Source of the DNA: Leucaena leucocephala
Lineage: Eukaryota; Streptophyta; Magnoliopsida; Fabales; Fabaceae
Assembly: GCA_037074615.1 (NCBI GenBank)
Contig: CM073557.1
Coordinates: 10,742,501-10,806,500 of the forward strand
Direction: 5' to 3'
Length of the DNA stretch: 64,000 nucleotides
Shown one piece after another: positions 13,301 through 23,395 of the stretch; position 1 is the first letter of the stretch, and the number at the start of each line of letters is the position of its first letter. The position numbers were made by a program, and so were the translations under genes. Under the pieces are notes generated by a model. It was given only the letters and a program-made list of their open reading frames with translations, searched no databases and was not told the DNA's origin.

Positions 13301-14323
13301 AAAAAGCCACTTGCTTTGAAATGGCAACCGACGGCATTCCATGAAAGATCCTCGATCTCGACTTACATGGTCTGTGGAGCCTGAGTCAATAATCCAAGAA
13401 AAAGAAATAGGTTATGTCAGAAAAACAGTGCTATAAATAAATAAGACATGTGAATTCACATAATTCACTGTTACCTTTCCCCTCTCATCCTGTTTAGAAC
13501 AATCACGTGTGAAATGTCCCATATTCTGGCAGGCAAAGCATTTGACCTTCTTTAGGTCTAGCTTTTTCTTGCCTCCTTTCTTTCCCTTTTTCTTGTATTG
13601 TTGCTTACCCTTCTTAGGTGGAGGACTGCCTTTCTTTCTATTTTTCTAAAATTTCTTGCCCTTTTTGGATTCAGGCTTTGATTGTGAAGGACCAACACCT
13701 TCGGTCAAATAGGCTTGTCCAGTGGCCATATAAGCCTCCAGACATTCATCCTCTAGCTCCAAATGCTTAGCTACATCATTTAAAGTAATGATATTTTCAT
13801 TTAACTTTCATGTGCTCCCAATTGGCAGTTAGCGACCTATGACAACCTGTACTTGCTGTCAGTCAGATAGATTATGTCTGGCTTCCTTCAGTTCACAAAT
13901 CATTATGGACATCTCTCGTAGATGTTGTCTCATAAGATTATTTGGTTTTAGCTTATAGGTATCAAATTTGATCGTCAACCTTCTAAGTTTAGTCATGACC
14001 ACTCCCCCAAACTTATCCTTTAAGGCAATCCATATTGCTTGTGACGTTTTGTGTCTCAAACTCACATATTAAATCATCAGCCATTGGACTCAGCAGGATA
14101 ATTCTTGCGATGTTATTCTTTTTTTTCTAGGATAGGTAGGCTTCCTGATCTCTCCTGTGCTGGGCCGTATTTCTAGCCTCAGGCTCTACCATGGCCATTG
14201 TTAATGGCTCTATAGCATCCTGTTCTTTTAGAATATATTGGACCTTTCGGTGCCAAATATCCCAGTTGCCCCTGTTGAGTTTTTCCCTTTGTTCAATTCA
14301 GGAATAGTGTTCTTTGATGCCAT
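10340..14323 (-). pseudogene. copia A gag-pol pseudogene
   Basis: Ty1/copia polyprotein broken by many stops and shifts. From the ATG at 14323: gag with an intact CX2CX4HX4C zinc knuckle (about 13505-13548, CFACQNMGHFTRDC); protease WIIDSGSTDHV (about 13370-13405); integrase HARLGH and CESYLAGK (about 12860-12990), HFDICSPM, and TDRGREYLS (about 12590-12625); RT QMDVKNAFLNG (about 11530-11565) and catalytic LYVDDILL (about 11290-11315); RNase H REAEFVAYT (about 10650) and a VDPLTKPI terminus (about 10390). Open pieces are 13859-14065, 12728-13060, 12182-12481, 11690-12007, 11417-11689, 11111-11371 and 10838-11104. The gag-protease-integrase-RT order is diagnostic of copia. Function is lost. 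Confidence 0.93.
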
Positions 14324-14503
14324 TGTTCAATATCAGTTCTGTGATAAACCTTTCTCACATTAATTTATTGAACCATATAACATTTAAGTGAATTTACATG
14401 TATATAAAGCACATGTAAAGTATACAATGTCAAATACTTTTACTATTTTTTTTTATCAGAAAATAATAATATCACTAGACCTATGATCAAGAGAATACGT
14501 TTG

Positions 14504-16206
14504 TGTTGGAAAACGTGCCCTAGGGGCCAATCATTATCTTATAAATATTATTGATTTATGAGTTTATCAATTGTGTTATCATATTATTTGCATGTTTACT
14601 GTGATGACCATCCTTGGATAATTCATGATCTTATCCTAAATGTCCCTGGTCGGTCATCTGTGCGGGAGCAGAGATGAAATAAGACCAGTATGACTTTGAA
14701 GATGTATAGAGATATAAATCAAAGTCATAAGCACATGTAAGAGTACAAGGTGTTGGACCGACCCGCTATGAGAGAATTGCATGGGTTACGTCATAAGCTT
14801 CTCTGATATACAAACCATGTCACTATGCCTTTTGACCTGAGATCATCATAGATTCCTACATGACAAATGCTCAGCTTTGACCTAGTCAAAAGTCACTTTT
14901 GACCGAGTGATCATAAAGACTATGTTCGGGCTTAGTGGTTTTTCATGCGGAGGAATATGAATGGTTAAGATGGAATTTGTCCCTCACATTCGTAGATAGA
15001 TATTACTGAGCCCCTCAATGAGTGAGTCTGAGAAATGTATGGCCATACTGCAATGGAAAGGTAATTCCATTTCTATAGTCAGACTACTAAGGGATCGAGA
15101 AAGTAATGGTCAGGAATAGGAGGATGACATTATCCATGCCTCATCCATGACCAAAATATCGCGTGACAGAAGGGACATGATATGGTTGTATAAAAGGTTA
15201 TATCGTTTATCGATCCTCATATGATTTGGGTAGTCGTTATGTCTTGCTAGAGACCGCTTGCGACTTGTAGGCCAGTATAGCAAATGGCCCACTGCCAACT
15301 TCATATGGGCATACAGGGTCGCACACAAAATATCCCAACACAAGCTATGATGTCCAGATTCTTTGAATCTAAGACGTGTCTAGATTCAATGAATGATCCA
15401 GGGTTGATGTATATATTTATTTATATTTATATTCGTATATATATATATTATATATAAGGGATATATAGAATTTAATTTATAAGGATAAATTAAATCTCTA
15501 TCACGTTTGAATTTGAAATTCAAATTGATAGGATATCTCAAATTTGATTTATGAGAATAAATCAAATATAATCCAATCTTATCTTTATTTAAATTAAATA
15601 AATAAGTGAATTAAATCTGTGGGACGAATTTAATATAAACATTATTTATTTAATTAGTTTCTTATCAAATTATACAATATGTGATATTGTATTAATTTTA
15701 GAATTAATATAGATTAATTCCAAGATCCAATTCGGTTAAGAAAAAAATGCAGAGCATCCTATATATCTGATTTTAGGAGCTACGTTTTTGGTACACAACA
15801 CACAACACAAAAGGCCGAACAGAATCTGCAAAAGGTTTGCAGATAAGAAACTGCTGAAGTAGAGACGGAGAGGACGAATTCTTGAGAGAGCCTTGGAGGG
15901 ACAGGGGACGCTAGCACGTCGTTCGTGGTTGGAATGCTATTCGTGTGGATACCGATAGAGGAAGCCGACCTGAGGCGTTGACTTCTTGCGATCAGAAAGA
16001 GAGCACGAGCCGCGGAGAGAAGCTGTGGACATCTTCTTGCGATCGGAAAGAGATCACCAGTCGCGGAGAGAAGCTGTGGAAGTCGCTAAGGAACACCAAG
16101 GGTAATGCTTCTTTCCACTTGACTTAAACACATACGGTAGATCCTGGCAAGGAATGGAAAAAAATTTTTAAATTAATTTCTGCTGCGTGTCTTCCAATTC
16201 CTTACA
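14504..16206 (+). mobile_element. solo LTR-X (copy 1), TSD GTTTG
   Basis: 1,703-bp LTR, TGTTGGAAAACG to CCTTACA, flanked by 5-bp duplications GTTTG (14499-14503 and 16207-16211). No internal region is present, so it is a solo LTR left by LTR-LTR recombination. The sister copia copy keeps the uninterrupted target at 57151-57170 (GAGAATACGTTTGTACCTCC), which fixes both ends. An AT-rich TATATATA stretch (15418-15470) may hold the promoter. The last 450 bp are relatively CpG-rich. The 60-codon frame at 15945-16127 lies in the LTR and is not a convincing gene. Confidence 0.96.
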
Positions 16207-16490
16207 GTTTGTACCTCCCATCACACAAGCACTAGCAACACCATCATTCTTTATCAAAATTACTATAAGCACTATTCTCATCAAATATTGCTTTTCATAA
16301 TACTCATCATCTAAAAAAGCTCCCACTTATAAAAAGGTATAAATGAATCATAACATATATAAAGAAATGAAATGAAACATGTTTCTCTTGTATACAAGGC
16401 ATGTAATAAATGACAAGTCTTTACAAAGAAAGAGTAATAAAGCATACCTTTAACAAAGTAAAGCAATGGTAATCAAAGTACAAATATACA

Positions 16491-17153
16491 TCATTTGATA
16501 TGAGCTTTACAATATTCTAACATCGCTTTTCTTAGCTTCTTAAGCTCACAAGGCGGCTTTATAAGGTTAGATACAAATCCTATTATTCTAAGCCAATATT
16601 GCTCATACGTCCTATTTTAGGCTTGCCTCTAACTCTTATTACTCTTATATATTCCATTATGACTTTCATGTAGAATTCAATATGCTTCTTATCTGTCATG
16701 CCTTCAATGTATTTATCAATCACACCATTAACGCTTTTTATGTTTGTTAATCTAGCTACATCCCTTTCAGCTATGTTCATAGCCAAAGTAGGGGTAAGAG
16801 GTTGGTTCACTTCTTCTCCATCCTCAACTTGAGATTCACCGTTAAGAGTAGGCACTATCTTGGAGTTTAAATCTGAAGACACCATTAAAGGCTGTAGAGG
16901 AAGTGGTTCGATGGGGAATAATGTTTCTGAGCACATTCCAAAATCATCTTTTTCTTCTGGTTCCTCTTGTGGAACTTCCTCCATCAATTCCTCTAGGTCT
17001 TCTTCAGAAAGTTCATCAAGATCTTGTTCTAGATCCTCCTTAGGTTCCCCTCGGGGTCCTCTTGTAGGTTTTCTCTAGGTTATTGACCTCATCCAAGAAT
17101 GAGATGTCATCATTTAAAGTATATCCTAGAGGTTCAGTGCTAGATGAAGTCAT
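16491..17153 (-). pseudogene. extra acidic ORF upstream of copia A gag
   Basis: Reading frame of about 220 codons between the primer site and gag. It begins MTSSSTEPLGYTLNDD at 17153. A shift in an acidic stretch is followed by a 134-codon open piece (16583-16987) with EEVPQEEPEE, QVEDGEEVNQPLTPTLAMNI and VIMEYIRVIRVRG. A sister copy is at 57440-58108. I recognise no domain. It is not gag, which starts independently at 14323. It could be an element-specific accessory protein or a captured host fragment. Its start is set by the conserved first residues in both copies. Confidence 0.7.
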
Positions 17154-17983
17154 TTTTCACCTAAATAATAAAAAATATTAATTATCATAATTTTTTGAAA
17201 TTTTTAAACACTAGAAAACACTAGAGAATATATTGAATATTAATAAATAGGTCCAGAATTACCCCTAAAATTAGGCAAATTATATGCCAAAATAAAGATC
17301 TTGATTTTAGGGATTTTTAGGAATAAACTACACCTCAATCGGATGTCCCACGGTCCCTCATGCGCCCCAAGAAGGAAAAATTCAGAAAAAATGAAAAACT
17401 GAACGAAGCCCACTCTTGGACTCTGGCGCATGCACACGTGTCAACCACCAGAATTTTCCTTTTTTTTTAAATTCCAAAAATAAAAAAAATGAGTTTTTTT
17501 TTGGATTGGGCTTCTGTCAGCCCAAAAAAAAATTTAAGACTGGGCTGGATACAGCCTAGTCGTATGAATAGTGCAGCGGTATGTTTTTTTTCCCTGGATG
17601 AACGGTGTCATCCCTAACCTTCAGCTGGGTCTGCACAAGCCCGACTAGAAAATGGGTCAGGTTCGATGACCTGACTCATTTTTTGCTCATAACTTCTCTG
17701 TTTGATGTATGATTTTGACGTTCTTGGTGTCATTTTCTTCGTTTGTTCATGCTCTATGCAATGGGACTAATTTCATGGCCTAAAAACTCTTTTTTCTAAT
17801 GACCCAATTTCAAAATGAAAGTTTCTTATTTCGGTTAATGTTGAATATGCTTCTGTTCATGGTTTAAATGCATGCTCTATGCATATTATCACTAAATAAA
17901 CACTTTAGAACAGAAATAAGCATAGAAAATAATGTATAACCAGAAAAACAAAAAATCACAGTAAACAATGCGAAAGCAGAGAG
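17154..17983 (-). other. copia A leader
   Basis: Non-coding leader between the primer site and the extra ORF. It is recognisably similar to 58109-59048 in copia B, including a GGGCTTCTGT stretch and an A/T-homopolymer-rich part. No open frame is shared by both copies. Confidence 0.7.
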
Positions 17984-18000
17984 CCTTGCTCTAATGCCAA
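17984..18000 (-). other. copia A primer-binding site
   Basis: On the - strand TTGGCATTAGAGCAAGG, a degraded form of the TGGTATCAGAGC site that pairs with the 3' end of initiator tRNA-Met. It is adjacent to the LTR end. Confidence 0.8.
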
Positions 18001-18296
18001 TGAAGATTTTCGGGCGTACCTTGGATCTTCTTCTTATCCATTGAAGTACCCACACGTAACCGGAGCAATACACCGAAGGAGGAAGAGAACTGAGAAGCAC
18101 AGACCGGAAGCAATAGTAAGAACAGAGGATAAGGAAAATAGAGCCTCTTGCTCTTATTGTCCGCTAAGAATACACATAAGACTGAACCCTTATGAAACTG
18201 ATCCCTTTACCGTTTCTTTTTATGTCCTGTACGTGTGTATATGTGAAGTGGAAGGGGAGTTGGATAAATGTCTCTAACTCCCTCATTTTCCTAACA
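18001..18296 (-). mobile_element. copia A 5' LTR, internally deleted
   Basis: 296 bp, TGTTAGGAAAATG to AAATCTTCA on the - strand, next to the primer site. Compared with copia B (365 bp) and with the copia A 3' LTR it lacks roughly 70-80 bp near its start, apparently lost between two AGGAAA words. Confidence 0.85.
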
Positions 18297-19119
18297 GATT
18301 ATTTGATACTTATTGTTGCCATGCGCCAAATCCTCGCTCCTCCATCTTTATATTCTCACATTTCTCCTCTTTTATTTTCTATTCCTCTAATCTTAGAGAT
18401 AAATAACTAATTTAATATATTCAATAAATTAATTATATTAATTATCTATAATAAATATAATTTAATTTTTTTAAAAATTATATTTTTTTATATGGAAAAT
18501 CTTAATATATATAATCAATAGAGATAATATAAAAAAAATATAAATTTAGAATAGAGAAAGTATATTAAGATTTTATACTTATGATTAAATATAACCTATC
18601 AACTAGTTCTTATGTTAAAAATTGAACCAGATGTCAAACTGTAGAGGCCAACAGTTTATGGGTCGCATGGTGTGGCATTTGGTCCTTATTTTAATGCATT
18701 GATTTTTCTTTCATCTTAATTAAAAAGATTATAGTTGGACAAAAAGTTAAGAATATTACTATGGTTAAATTGATATTTAGTATATTATTTTAAATTTGCC
18801 TCTGTTTCTTTTGCAAGAAAATTAAGTATCAACATGCACTAGAAAATAAAACCTGATTTCAACAGTTAATATAAAAGATAAAGCATGATGAGCATCCATC
18901 CAATTTTCCATTTGTCTAGAAATTTAAATAAATTTCATTGAATCTTTTTCTTAAAAAGTGCTAGATATAATAATTGGAATAAATGTGGAAGTTAAACATT
19001 AAGGGACTTAAATGGCATTTTTTGTTGTTGTGTATATACGAGTGTTAATTTCATATAAAGTTCACTATCATCTAGACTTAATTGATTTGCAAAGAAAACC
19101 AAATTCCTCAACGTAACCA
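18297..19119. other. AT-rich spacer, no gene seen
   Basis: Unique-looking AT-rich sequence between copia A and the left edge of duplicated block A. No open frame of note, RNA gene or transposon end was recognised. Confidence 0.6.
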
Positions 19120-19447
19120 AAAACTAAAAAAAGAAAGAATTAAAATGTTAGTTTTTTTTTTCACATAAGATTGTTTATGAATTAAAAATGAACTGTATAT
19201 ATAAATGCAAAGGGAGAAGTTTACCGAATTTGGATAAAGATAATAAGCTTTATTACAGGAATTCAACAACAAAATCAAAAGTTTTCAAGAAAAACATACC
19301 GACCTTTAACATATATAAAGAAGCATTATATAGAACATAGAGTTCCACACAAATTAAACAAGCAAATATAGAAAACAGCCAAATAACATTATAATAAGAT
19401 ATTTCTCATCGCCTATAGAAACATACAAGAGACACCTAGCTAGCTAG

Positions 19448-21170
19448 CTAGTTATTCATGGGAAACCAGAGGCGAAGCTCCAAATCAACTTCAGCATTAG
19501 AAGCCATAGTGCGTGAACCAGCATTAGCCCTTTTCTTCTTCTTTAAGCCTTTAAAGGCACTAGTGCTTTTGTCAAAATTATTTGTAACTGGGAAGATCTT
19601 TAGGGTTTTTGGTGGGCTCACGTTCTTCTTCACCAAATAGTTCACAGAGGTTGAGCAATTGTAAAGGCATGCAAAGTGCTCCGACTGACATGGCCTACAT
19701 ATATACATGAAAAAATAAATGAGAACCCATTAATGTTTGATCAATCAAGGAACAATAACTTATTTAATTGATGTTGCAATATGTGTTTGTAATTATACAT
19801 TACTACAAAAGAAACAGATTACGAATGAAATTAGCAACGAAAAATTGTTCCGTCCCTAATTTCAAGTGGAGTACTAACAAAAATTCCGTTGCTAATTTTA
19901 CCAAAAGAATTACCCCAAGATTATTGACGAAATTTAGCGTAAGACATATTTCTTGGATAATTCCATTGTAAAATCTAATTATTGACGGCATTTTATGATA
20001 GAACATTTCCTTTGCCAAATTTTGTCGATAATCTGTCAGCAATTCTGTTACCAAATTCTGTCACTATTCCATCGCTAAATTTTAAGATAACCTATCTCGG
20101 GTTCAGGATGGAAATTCTAACTGAATATTTTTCGTCTCTAATCTTTGTCATAGGCCAAAAGTTGGCGATGGAATTTTTGTGATTTATTTGTCACTAATTG
20201 TCTGTGTTTTTTTTTTTGTAATGCAAGATAGAATTTTAAATTACTAAGTAATAATTTTTTTTTATTATAGTTGTTGATATATTATAAATTTTATTAAAAA
20301 AGTGGTCTAGAACAACAAATAAATTAAAGAAAAAGAATAGAAAAATCACGACACTTATTGAAAGTGTACAACTATGGATTTAATTGCAATATTATCAGTA
20401 GTTGACTGAAATGACTGTTAAAAGACTCATTAGAGTGGTAGCATTCGTAATTTAAATCACATGCAAGGCATTACTATTTGATATTATTTCATTAATCCAA
20501 AGTATCATAACGTTCCCGGATTTTGCGGAGGACCTTGGAATAAGATCTAAGATATGTACCAGGTTCATCTTGAAAAAACTTTAAGTATTGAAAATGGTGA
20601 TGGTATCACCGATGATGAAACTGATTACATTTTTTTGATTTAATTCAACATTTTACTTGAGATGTTTCAAATCAAAACATAGATGTCAGCCTCCATCCAT
20701 GATACTAAATAGAGATCAAAGTGATTTCTTTTGTTTTTAAAATTGTTAGAAAACTAGTAAACAAGCAAGTAATAAGAATAAGGACTGTGTGAATGTGAGA
20801 ATGCAAGACGGTTATTGCAAACAAGACCGAAGGAAACAAACCCATACTCTTTAGTAATCCAAGGATCTAAAGTATTGTGTGCTAGTTGAAGTAAGGAAGT
20901 ATTTGGCCTAGCAACAGTAGGTGTAGCAGCAGCAGCAGCAACACCTTGAGTTTGGAAAGCCCCAGGTAAGCCATTGGTTTGACTAGAAAGATCTGTAGTA
21001 TTATTGTTGAGATTAGGCTTTGGAGGATCATAGCATTCATCGCATTTCTCCTTTCTGATTTGAGTTTTTTTTGAGGATGAAGAAGTTTCTGATTGTTGGG
21101 CTTTTTTGGATTTCAAAGATCTAGGAGATGATGAAGAGGATGTTGTAAGATCAATAACTTCCTTTTCCAT
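19448..21170 (-). CDS. two-exon EAR-motif protein gene (intact copy)
   Basis: Predicted 191-aa protein: exon 1 21170-20842, exon 2 19694-19448. The donor GG|GTTTGT and acceptor GTAG|G keep frame and give an EYG-PCQSEHF junction. N-terminal half: Ser-rich and basic (MEKEVIDLTTSSSSS; KKTQIRKEKCDECYDPP), then Asn/Ala-rich, then SLLQLAHNTLDPWITKEYG. The C-terminal half has PPKTLKIFPV, a basic KGLKKKKR, and ends AEVDLELRLWFPMNN. The LELRL core fits the LxLxL EAR repression motif that recruits TOPLESS-type corepressors, so a nuclear repressor or adaptor role is inferred. It recalls SPL/TIE-type small repressors, but I cannot assign it to a family. A TATA box lies about 80 bp upstream of the ATG. 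The paralogue at 52255-53977 is broken. Caveat: the donor is weak and the splicing is predicted by eye. Confidence 0.75.
19801..20223. mobile_element. CACTA-like MITE in EAR-gene intron (copy A)
   Basis: 423 bp with degraded TACTACAAAAG ... TTTTTTGTAATG ends. The inside is a chain of variants of TTCCGTCGCTAA in both orientations. The same element sits at the same intron position in the paralogue (52629-53005), where the ends are the cleaner CACTACAAAA/TTTTGTAGTG. It therefore inserted before the segmental duplication. Small frames at 19768-20182 are chance readings of the repeat. Confidence 0.85.
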
Positions 21171-21248
21171 TGCTCAAGAAACAAGGAGAGAAAATAATAA
21201 AGATCAAGAGATTAAAATGATGATGTCGAATAATACGCTTGAGTCAGC

Positions 21249-21255
21249 ATTTATA
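21249..21255 (-). promoter_or_regulatory. TATA box of EAR-motif gene
   Basis: TATAAAT on the - strand in GCATATAAATGCTGACTC, about 80 bp upstream of the start codon. It is conserved in the broken paralogue at 54050-54056. Confidence 0.6.
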
Positions 21256-22800
21256 TGCATACAACTTTGCAATTGACAATTTTAACCCTTAAGTTTTCTT
21301 TTTCTAAGAATTTCACTTGAGGATCCATAAGGAATAATAACAGTTCAATAAGGACCTTAAATATGGTTTCCAAAATATTAGATAGTTATATAAAAAAAGT
21401 TGGAAAAACAATTTTAGATGTATCTATATTTTTCCTCAATTTTTAAATTGAACCTATGTTATTTTTTTTCTCCTTATTAAATCCTTAATTTTGTTTTGTT
21501 AGCACAATTATCTTATGTACAAAGGCTAACAGTACTAAGTGAGCAAAATTACAGAGATTATCAACACTAACCATGCAAAACTAAAGGGTTTAATACGGAA
21601 AAATAATACTGGTATCAAATTAAAAATTGAAAGAAAATATAGACGCCTCTAAAATAGTTTGTCCAAAAAAATTAAATTCATATTAAATTTATAAATGTAA
21701 AACATAAGTTTCTTTAACATTTAATTAGAAGATTATTCTATGACTTTAAGATGAACCTATATATGCCAATCTTGAAAAGTTAAAATTTCTAATACCATTT
21801 AAAGTAATTATAACTTTAGTCATTGAGTAGTTTCTCTCTTCTTTCATTATTGATGTGGTGTTTATATTCAATAAATTGTATATAGAATGATTGCGGTATA
21901 TAGTTGATTGGTTAATTTACTTAAATAAATTGTTTTAATCATAACTTGCTAATTATTTGTACAAGGGCTTTCTAAAAAGTATAAAATTTTAAAACAAGTA
22001 CAGTTTAGCAAAATGGTTACTTTCCTCATAAATTGCATTTTTGGGGCATAAAAGGGGCATTTTGGGAACAATAAATGCAGAGAAGGATACGGGAAAACAA
22101 TAAACTTTACTGAATTGGTGTCATTTATATTTTTCAATAAAATGAAACTGAGATATTAAATAGAGCCGCAATTTTTTAATTAATTAATTTAGCTTATGCA
22201 AAACATTAATGTGAAAGCAATGGTCAATTAATGAGAAAGAATAAATGATACAAGAAAGTAAAGGAAAAGAAAGTCTGTAGCCAAAATAAAGACAAAAGCT
22301 TCAACAAACATAGCGGAAAAGATGGAAGGGAGGAATGAAAACAAGAGAGTTTAGTCTTTATTGCGTGTGAAGAGTATCACCATTCTCGTGCACATCACTC
22401 CATTCATGCAAAAGGCTTCATCTCTTGCATATACTGCCGTTACCCTCTCTCTGTCTCACGTGCACTCAGACTCAGTCACTCACTTGTGGGCACACTCACA
22501 TAGAGACAACCACACTGTTACTCTCTCCCTCTCCCCACACATTTGCTCAATCTCTACCTCACTTAGGTATATGCATAATTTGAGTTCTCTTAGGTTATGA
22601 TGTCACAAAGAGATCTCAAGAAAATGAGTGAGGGGAGAAAAAAATAGTGGCGCTCATATACAAGCTCATTCTTCCTACAAAATTTAAAATATAGACATCT
22701 AAAAAGCAATTTGAATCATCAGGATTAAAAGTCTAAGTAGTCAAATGCTATATAACATGTTAGTAACAAGGTGTAGCAACAGAAGATTCAACCTCATGAA
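21256..22800. other. upstream region of EAR-motif gene
   Basis: AT-rich. 21256-22000 matches 54057-54770 in block B and is the likely promoter region. 22001-22760 has no counterpart in block B, where it is replaced by truncated copia B. It includes a CT/CA-rich stretch (22420-22560: CTCTCTCTGT and several CACTCA words). No gene was recognised. Confidence 0.55.
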
Positions 22801-23395
22801 GCCAAATTTTTTTCTAGGGTTAGAGGGTATTTTTGCCTCTAAATTATTTCACGACAAGCACTATGTAGCTCACACTATTTTTTAGAGTAATGTCACCCCA
22901 AGTCTCAAAATCATTACAATATTGTCCCTTGACTAACATATATTGATGTTGATCATTAACTTCATATTGACTTTGGGTTAAAGAGTATTTTTTTCTCCTG
23001 AAGTATTCTTAGAGGAGTAATTGACACCTTAAAAATTCAATAACATGGTGCAATTGCCATGCCTACTTTTTACCAAAACATGCCACATCATGTTTAGGGT
23101 ATTACATGGCTTGTAAACTTGGTATTAATCAGTAGAAAATGCCAATCAATTAATACTAATTATTAACTAATGGTACTATTGGGATACACCTTTGTCCACC
23201 ATTGGTGCACAAATGAGAATAAAAGAAAATATGAGTTAATACTCACATTATTTCCATTTTGTTTAAATTGATTAAGTGGGAAAAATTAAACACCTTTTTA
23301 AGCCAAATTTTTTTCTAGGGCTAGAGGGTATTTTTGCCTCTAAATTATTTCATGACAAGCAATGTGTAGCTCATGCTACTTTTTAGAGTAATGTC
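22801..23395 (+). repeat. 500-bp tandem duplication specific to block A
   Basis: 22801-23300 is repeated as 23301-23395 plus 32456 to about 32873; both units begin GCCAAATTTTTTTCTAGGG. The second unit is split by the 9.06-kb element. Block B has a single unit (about 59470-60000), so this duplication arose after the segmental one. Confidence 0.85.

Larger units (their letters stand above)
9105..18296 (-). mobile_element. copia A: decayed Ty1/copia element with extra ORF
   Basis: Order on the - strand: 5' LTR (18001-18296), primer site, about 0.8-kb leader, extra acidic ORF (16491-17153), solo LTR-X insertion (14504-16206), gag-pol relic (10340-14323), a roughly 1.1-kb 3' spacer, polypurine tract and the start of the 3' LTR (9105-9221). 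The 3' LTR is interrupted by LTR2. A sister copy with the same order is at 54776-59431. Many stops show it is not autonomous now. Confidence 0.85.

Noticed and set aside
15945..16127. 60-codon frame with repeated SCDRKE-type words
   Set aside because: It lies within solo LTR-X. The repeat is in the DNA, and copy 2 does not keep the frame.
19768..20182. Overlapping frames of 66-83 codons in the EAR-gene intron
   Set aside because: They are readings of the TTCCGTCGCTAA repeats of a MITE, on both strands.
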